From Clostridiaceae bacterium (GTDB taxonomy: Bacteria > Bacillota > Clostridia > Lachnospirales > Lachnospiraceae): a stretch of 40,584 nucleotides of DNA. The stretch spans positions 1-40,584 of the forward strand of contig QXXC01000035.1 of the NCBI GenBank assembly GCA_009911305.1, in the 5' to 3' direction. A program made the translations under genes and the position numbers. Each line of letters starts with the position of its first letter. The first letter of the stretch is position 1. Under the pieces are notes generated by a model. That model had not been told where the DNA came from. It ran no database searches and saw only the letters and a list, made by a program, of their open reading frames with translations. Below are positions 37,077 to 40,584 of this stretch, piece by piece.

Positions 37077-38282
37077 ATGAGAGAAAAGGAACATGAGGAA
37101 TACAATGCGCTGACAAAGCGGCTGCTGGAGGAAGGCTATACCGTGGACAATCATCCGGACTATGTAAGGGTTGATGTTCCCATGTGGCAGGAGAAAACCC
37201 TTGATAATTATGATGGAGGGTTTACCTATGAACGCTGGTGGATCTTTGAACAGACTTTCAGGACGCCCTGCGGCCTGCAGTGCAAAGGACTCCAGTGTCA
37301 CAGCAACATGAGCTATATGGGGATTGAGTGGACCTTTGAAAACGATATGGCTACCATCCGTTGCCCCTATGAAAAGAAAGGATGTAAGCTGAAACATGAA
37401 TATCTTCAGGAGAATACGGTACTCAGGTATGAGTGTGAGGTTCATATGACGAAAGAGGAATACTGCTATGAAGGAAGCGTAGAGCATATCCTGAAGCTGC
37501 ATGATGATGAGATACGGAGACAGGAGGTCAGCTTCAGGCTGCAGAAAAATGGACGAGTCTGCCGTGAGCATATGAGGTTCAACCGGGATACCCTGGAATG
37601 GGAAATGAACTATGACCCTTATTATTGCGGATCAAGCAGATGTGCAGGGATGTGCCCGGTCCTGGGGCATGAGCTGGATAAGAAAAAGGGGAATGTATTT
37701 TATGATGTGAAGATATCTTATCTCAGAAATGACTTGAACGGCACACTGTTTGAAGGACAGGTGGATACCCGGATCATCAAGGGGAAAAAGCTCTTTGACC
37801 ATCCGGTGAGCATGGATATCGGTAAGATATGCGCCAGGCTCTGCCAGGATCGGATAAGGGAGAAAGTTCGGAGACATTATTTTACGCAGCTGTTTTTCTC
37901 TGAATACCACGGCAGGTATTTTTCCTTTGAGATCCAGAATGTCCGTGCGGAACGCAGGGAGAGCCGGGATCTGATGCAGGACCTGGAGGATATACGGAAC
38001 GGAATCCAGATCGTGCATGCTTCTGATATGGAAAAAAGGGATTCTGAGAATAAAAGGGAGAGACGGCGGCAGGCGCGGGAGTCTGCGGTCAGGCGTCTGG
38101 AAAAGAAACTGTTGGAGAACGGATATGAAAGTCTGGAAAAATTCAGTGCAGACCGGCGCCATGCGGATAAATGGCTGGGAGAGGAACGGATCGCAGAACT
38201 GGAACAGATGCGCCTGGAAAAAGAGAAAGAGAGAAGGGAGCAGCCAGTGCAATTAAGTTTGTTTGATATGGAAGTTCTGTAA
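37077..38282 (+). CDS. Cysteine-rich protein with C-terminal clamp-binding motif
   Basis: Unrecognised 401-aa protein. AAGGAGG sits six bases before ATG 37077. Cysteines cluster in two places: Cys65/69/74 with Cys96/103 (CGLQCKGLQC, CPYEKKGC), and Cys184/189/193 (CGSSRCAGMC), suggesting one or two metal sites. Residues about 315-390 are highly charged and probably coiled coil (RERRRQARESAVRRLEKKLL). The tail contains QLSLF at 392-396, matching the QL[SD]LF pentapeptide that docks proteins on the DnaN clamp. With the preceding zinc-ribbon gene it forms a pair. A DNA-replication-linked role is inferred from the motif only; no nuclease or transposase motif is visible. Confidence 0.7.
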   Translation: MREKEHEEYNALTKRLLEEGYTVDNHPDYVRVDVPMWQEKTLDNYDGGFTYERWWIFEQTFRTPCGLQCKGLQCHSNMSYMGIEWTFENDMATIRCPYEKKGCKLKHEYLQENTVLRYECEVHMTKEEYCYEGSVEHILKLHDDEIRRQEVSFRLQKNGRVCREHMRFNRDTLEWEMNYDPYYCGSSRCAGMCPVLGHELDKKKGNVFYDVKISYLRNDLNGTLFEGQVDTRIIKGKKLFDHPVSMDIGKICARLCQDRIREKVRRHYFTQLFFSEYHGRYFSFEIQNVRAERRESRDLMQDLEDIRNGIQIVHASDMEKRDSENKRERRRQARESAVRRLEKKLLENGYESLEKFSADRRHADKWLGEERIAELEQMRLEKEKERREQPVQLSLFDMEVL

Positions 38283-38377
38283 GATAAAGGAAAGGCTGCC
38301 TGGAGCAGCAATAATATTTTTCATGCCAGTATTTTTATACAACCATCCATACCATTGTAATGTTAATTTGGATATTC

Positions 38378-38406
38378 TTGATAAAAAGCGGTTTCTTTAG
38401 TATAAT
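38378..38406 (+). promoter_or_regulatory. Promoter of the toxin-antitoxin pair
   Basis: TTGATA (38378-38383), 17 bases, TATAAT (38401-38406), giving a leader of about 65 bases to the antitoxin ATG. Confidence 0.75.
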
Positions 38407-38478
38407 AAAACCGTGACAGAAGGTAAAGATTTAATCAGATATATGTTTTCTAAATCATGTAGAAAGGTGGTGTCTGTT

Positions 38479-38733
38479 ATGTCAACATTGCAGAATCAGA
38501 TTACACAATCTCTGGAAGGACTTTCGGATGACAGCCTGCGCTTTATTCTTGATATGATACAGCGCTTTGTGCTGCCATCAGAGTCAAGGAGTGTGAGTAT
38601 AAATTATGGCGTTGTCACACAGGGCAAAAAACGCAGGCTTGGAAGTATGAAAGGGCAGAAATTTATTGCGGATGGTCATGATATAGACGAGTGCAATGAT
38701 GAAATAGCCAGATTATTTGAGGTGGATGGTTGA
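38479..38733 (+). CDS. Antitoxin, VapB/DUF2281-like
   Basis: 84-aa protein starting at ATG 38479 with AAAGGTGGTG upstream. The N-terminal part is helical (SLEGLSDDSLRFILDMIQRF, about 12-31). The tail has GSMKGQKFIADGHDIDECNDEIARLFEVDG, matching the C-terminal pattern of DUF2281-type antitoxins that wrap the PIN toxin. Its TGA overlaps the toxin ATG (TGATG at 38731-38735), the usual coupling. It should neutralise the toxin and repress the shared promoter. Confidence 0.78.
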   Translation: MSTLQNQITQSLEGLSDDSLRFILDMIQRFVLPSESRSVSINYGVVTQGKKRRLGSMKGQKFIADGHDIDECNDEIARLFEVDG

Positions 38734-39136
38734 TGAAGATTTTGCTGGATCACATATTGCAATATGGGCAGTACTGGATTCGGAGGAATTGTCGAATACA
38801 GCCAGGGCAATGATACTTGACGAGAACAATGAAATCTATTACAGTACCGCTTCCGTGTGGGAGATTACAATCAAGCATATGGCACATCCGGAAACATTTT
38901 TATTTAGTGGGAAATACCTGGAGAAAGGATGTGAAGAGAATGGTTTTGTCTCGCTGCCTGTATTTAATAAACATGTGGCTGAGCTGGAATCTTTGGTAAG
39001 GCCAAAGGATGCTCCACCGCATAAAGATCCTTTTGACAGGATTTTGCTTGCGCAGGCAAAATCAGAAGGAATGAAATTTATGACACATGATACTTTGATT
39101 CCGTATTATAACGAATCTTTTGTTATCAGTGTTTAA
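38733..39136 (+). pseudogene. VapC-type PIN toxin with a frameshift at the active-site motif
   Basis: PIN-domain ribonuclease toxin. The coupled ATG at 38733 reads MKILLD and then leaves frame; the rest, beginning HIAIWAVLD at 38753, is in another frame and runs to 39136. The family start is MKILLDTHIAIWAxLD, so one base of the Thr codon is missing between 38750 and 38753. The remainder is well preserved (SVWEITIKH, DPFDRILLAQA, TxD near the end). A product started at 38717 in the second frame would read through but lacks the first catalytic aspartate context. Most likely an inactivated toxin; a sequencing error or frameshift decoding cannot be excluded. Confidence 0.75.
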
Positions 39137-39235
39137 CATGAGTGCAATGATTGATGTAAAGAGCCAGAAGATATTTACAATCTCGAACTGGCTAAAGGTG
39201 TGAGCGCATTTTCTTTTGTTGGTTATTTATAAAAC

Positions 39236-39247
39236 ACTATATATAGT
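39236..39247. promoter_or_regulatory. Palindromic upstream box of RNA unit 2
   Basis: ACTATATATAGT, a perfect 12-base palindrome nine bases before the -35 box. It matches 11 of 12 bases in unit 1 at identical spacing, so it is a candidate operator. Confidence 0.55.
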
Positions 39248-39256
39248 ATCAACAAC

Positions 39257-39285
39257 TTGACTAAATCAATATCTTGTACTAAACT
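39257..39285 (+). promoter_or_regulatory. Promoter of RNA unit 2
   Basis: TTGACT (39257-39262), 17 bases, TAAACT (39280-39285), the same layout as unit 1. Confidence 0.75.
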
Positions 39286-39291
39286 GTCCTT

Positions 39292-39442
39292 GTAATTGAT
39301 TTTTGTGCGTAACCCGTAAGGGAAATGCAGCCCGTTCAGGCTGTATGCGGAGAACTTTCCGCATTGCACACGCTGTTAAGTTTGTATTTTTGTGCCAGTA
39401 GTACCATTATGCCCTCCGGGCAGTGGTTTACTGGCTTTTTTA
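39292..39442 (+). ncRNA. Structured RNA of unknown family, copy 2
   Basis: Counterpart of 36544-36695 with the same fold: outer TGTGC/GCACA, CCC-GTAA-GGG, ATGCAG/CTGTAT (one wobble), ATGCGGA/TCCGCAT, the invariant segment 39357-39387, and a terminator CCAGTAG...CTACTGG-like hairpin (CCAGT at 39395, ACTGG at 39430) with GCCC/GGGC at the tip and a T6 tract. Several differences from copy 1 keep base pairs, which argues for selection on RNA structure. It lies between the toxin gene and an ISL3-like transposase. Confidence 0.75.
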
Positions 39443-39469
39443 TGTAAAAGGGATGACTTTCTCTTTAAG

Positions 39470-39541
39470 AGCGGGAATGGCTATGGTTCATGGAAATCCA
39501 TGGACGCCAGGGATTTGGCAGATGGTCATTTCCGCTTTTTT
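39470..39541 (+). ncRNA. Second structured module of RNA unit 2
   Basis: AGCGGGAATGGC (39470-39481) pairs with GTCATTTCCGCT (39525-39536) using two wobbles, followed by a T run. Two inner hairpins, CATGGA/TCCATG and GCCA/TGGC, would make a three-way junction. The outer stem differs from copy 1 by a compensated A-U to G-C change at its fourth pair. Confidence 0.6.
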
Positions 39542-39597
39542 ATTGTCTGTATAATGGGGTTAAAACCCTCGCCTTTAGGTAAAGTAAACGGTAGATA

Positions 39598-40584
39598 GGT
39601 TCTTTCCACTCTTAGTTGAATTCAACGTAAAAAAGTTCATGAAACAGTACTTTGGCTTTTAACAGATCAAAGCTGTTTCTGCCATACATAATCCGTTTTA
39701 TTACCTTGATTTTATTCACGCTTCCCTCTGCCAAACCATTGTTATAAGGAAAGATAATTCCATTTTTGATGGCTGTTGAATCTTTCAATATCCCCTCCAC
39801 GAATGACTGCAGTTCAGGTATATCATGCTTCTTGGCAGACTCTATCCATGTGTCTAATTTCTCGGGTTTTTTGGAAAATATTGCAGTGTGGAATTCTTTC
39901 ACCAGGGAATAAAGGGGGCTTAGCAATGGATACGTTTCCAATGCCTGCTTATACTGGCCAGCAGTGATTGTTGCGACATTTTCCAGTTTCTTATAAATCA
40001 ACTGGCATAGGGATTTCCTCTGAATGAATTCAGACTGGGGGTTGTCCTGCTCCTCCTGCTCCCGCATCCGGGACCTTTCTTTTTGCATAAACATTCTAAG
40101 GGACGCAACACTTCCGGTATACCCTTTTTCACAAAGAATCTTATGGATCTGGGGATATGTAAGCCCCCGGCTCCGGAGTTCTATGACATCTTTCTCATAG
40201 GGTGCCAGTTTGCCGGGAATCCGTGCATTGTAATGTCCATCTGTAACGCGATAGCTGGGGTTCAGGTAATTCTGTATGGTCTTACATGTATGGTGCATCA
40301 TGGCGGCAATCTGTCCAATCGGATATCCCTCCCGCGCCAGTTTTCTGGCTTCATCAACTTCCTGCTGTTTCTGCTGCAGCGCCAGCCGGTGCTGCCTTTC
40401 CCGGGAGGCTGCCCTGTCCTCTGGAATCTCTTCCTCTGGAATGGCAAGATATTTTCGGATGGTTGTGGGAGACGAATGCAGCAACAGTGCAATGTCAGAT
40501 ATTGTCAGGCCTTCTTTCCGTTTCTTATGGGCGAACCTGATCCGGAGCGGCCTGTTTGCAGTATTATACAGCGCCGCCATCTCA
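39598..40584 (-). mobile_element. ISL3-like insertion sequence, 3' end
   Basis: The transposase gene runs out of the window, and the sequence GGTTCTTTCCACT at 39599, 14 bases beyond its stop, resembles the end of an ISL3-family element. The other terminal repeat and target duplication lie outside the window, so the boundary is tentative. Confidence 0.5.
39612..40584 (-). CDS. ISL3-family transposase, C-terminal part
   Basis: DDE transposase of the ISL3 (IS204/IS1001/IS1165) family, incomplete because the frame is open to the window edge; an ATG at 40580 is unlikely to be the true start. Visible are a helix-turn-helix insert (GLTISDIALLLHSSPTTIRK, and GYPIGQIAAMMHHTCKTIQN) and the family C-terminal signature NGLAEGSVNKIKVIKRIMYG near 281-300, whose glutamate (285 of the visible part) is the last DDE residue. 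The two catalytic aspartates should lie beyond 40584. Whether it is intact cannot be judged. Confidence 0.85.
   Translation of the reverse strand, partial: EMAALYNTANRPLRIRFAHKKRKEGLTISDIALLLHSSPTTIRKYLAIPEEEIPEDRAASRERQHRLALQQKQQEVDEARKLAREGYPIGQIAAMMHHTCKTIQNYLNPSYRVTDGHYNARIPGKLAPYEKDVIELRSRGLTYPQIHKILCEKGYTGSVASLRMFMQKERSRMREQEEQDNPQSEFIQRKSLCQLIYKKLENVATITAGQYKQALETYPLLSPLYSLVKEFHTAIFSKKPEKLDTWIESAKKHDIPELQSFVEGILKDSTAIKNGIIFPYNNGLAEGSVNKIKVIKRIMYGRNSFDLLKAKVLFHELFYVEFN

Larger units (their letters stand above)
39137..39611. other. Gene-free region holding RNA unit 2
   Basis: A 475-base gap. From 39234 to 39541 it is the second RNA unit. Between the toxin and the unit an inverted repeat AGCCAG/CTGGCT (39157-39192) is the only other structure. 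The last 50 bases lead into the presumed end of the ISL3-like element. Confidence 0.6.
34235..40584. mobile_element. Integrative element at tRNA-Arg, left part
   Basis: A tyrosine integrase and an excisionase-like protein lie immediately behind a tRNA gene, followed by accessory genes, a toxin-antitoxin pair and a transposase. This is the standard layout of a tRNA-associated genomic island or conjugative element. The tRNA 3' end is the presumed attachment core. I find no second copy of it in the window, so the other boundary is beyond 40584 or degenerate. No conjugation, capsid or replication genes are visible. Confidence 0.75.

Noticed and set aside
37632..38252. 206-codon minus-strand frame opposite the clamp-motif protein
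   Set aside because: The plus strand has a strong ribosome site and coherent domain features; the antisense frame has neither.
39292..39442. RNA unit as a bridge RNA or TnpB/IscB-type guide RNA
   Set aside because: The adjacent transposase is ISL3-like, not IS110, and no TnpB or IscB gene is present; copy 1 is not next to any transposase, so I leave the family unassigned.

Overview
The window looks like the replication-origin region of a Lachnospiraceae-type Clostridium (Firmicutes). It carries the canonical order gyrA-gyrB-recF-yaaA-dnaN-dnaA on the minus strand, an oriC spacer rich in DnaA boxes, then rpmH-rnpA-yidD-yidC-jag-mnmE-mnmG-rsmG-parA-parB on the plus strand. DUF4446 and DUF3881 proteins follow parB, which is typical of this family. 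Nearly all genes point away from oriC at about 20.1-21.0 kb, so they lie on the leading strands.

Region by region. (1) 1-480: tandem consensus promoters reading leftward out of the window (probably an rRNA operon leader) and tRNA-Ser(GCU) with its own consensus promoter. (2) 656-8841: a six-gene minus-strand sugar-acid operon (zinc dehydrogenase, TRAP transporter dctP-dctQ-dctM, uxaB, uxaA), faced by a divergent GntR/FCD regulator. A perfect promoter and a palindromic operator lie in the shared spacer. The set suggests uptake of a hexonate or hexuronate and its conversion through tagaturonate and altronate to 2-keto-3-deoxygluconate. (3) 8965-11468: a hypothetical protein with a TTG start, and a two-subunit class I fumarase whose first gene overlaps the end of gyrA. 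(4) 11465-21170: the gyrA-to-dnaA replication cluster and oriC. The oriC spacer also holds a four-by-G5 quadruplex motif, a 139-bp palindrome and a terminator-like dnaA leader. (5) 21485-28227: RNase P protein, membrane insertion and tRNA/rRNA modification genes, with a ParB site (parS) inside rsmG. (6) 28422-33851: an alpha/beta hydrolase, parA and parB with a second parS inside a 30-bp palindrome, and two copies of a MITE-like repeat flanking parA.

(7) 34123-40584 is accessory DNA: an integrative element next to tRNA-Arg(CCU), with a tyrosine integrase and excisionase, a small zinc-ribbon protein, a cysteine-rich protein ending in a sliding-clamp-binding motif, a VapBC-like toxin-antitoxin pair whose toxin is frameshifted, and the end of an ISL3-like transposase. 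The far end of the element is outside the window.

The most unusual signal is a pair of diverged, structured intergenic RNA units at 36486-36788 and 39234-39541 that bracket the accessory genes. Each has an upstream ACTATATAT-type box, a promoter of form TTGACT-17-TANACT, an RNA of about 150 nt with compensatory changes and a 31-nt invariant segment, an intrinsic terminator, and then a second structured hairpin with its own U-tract. I do not recognise this RNA from memory.
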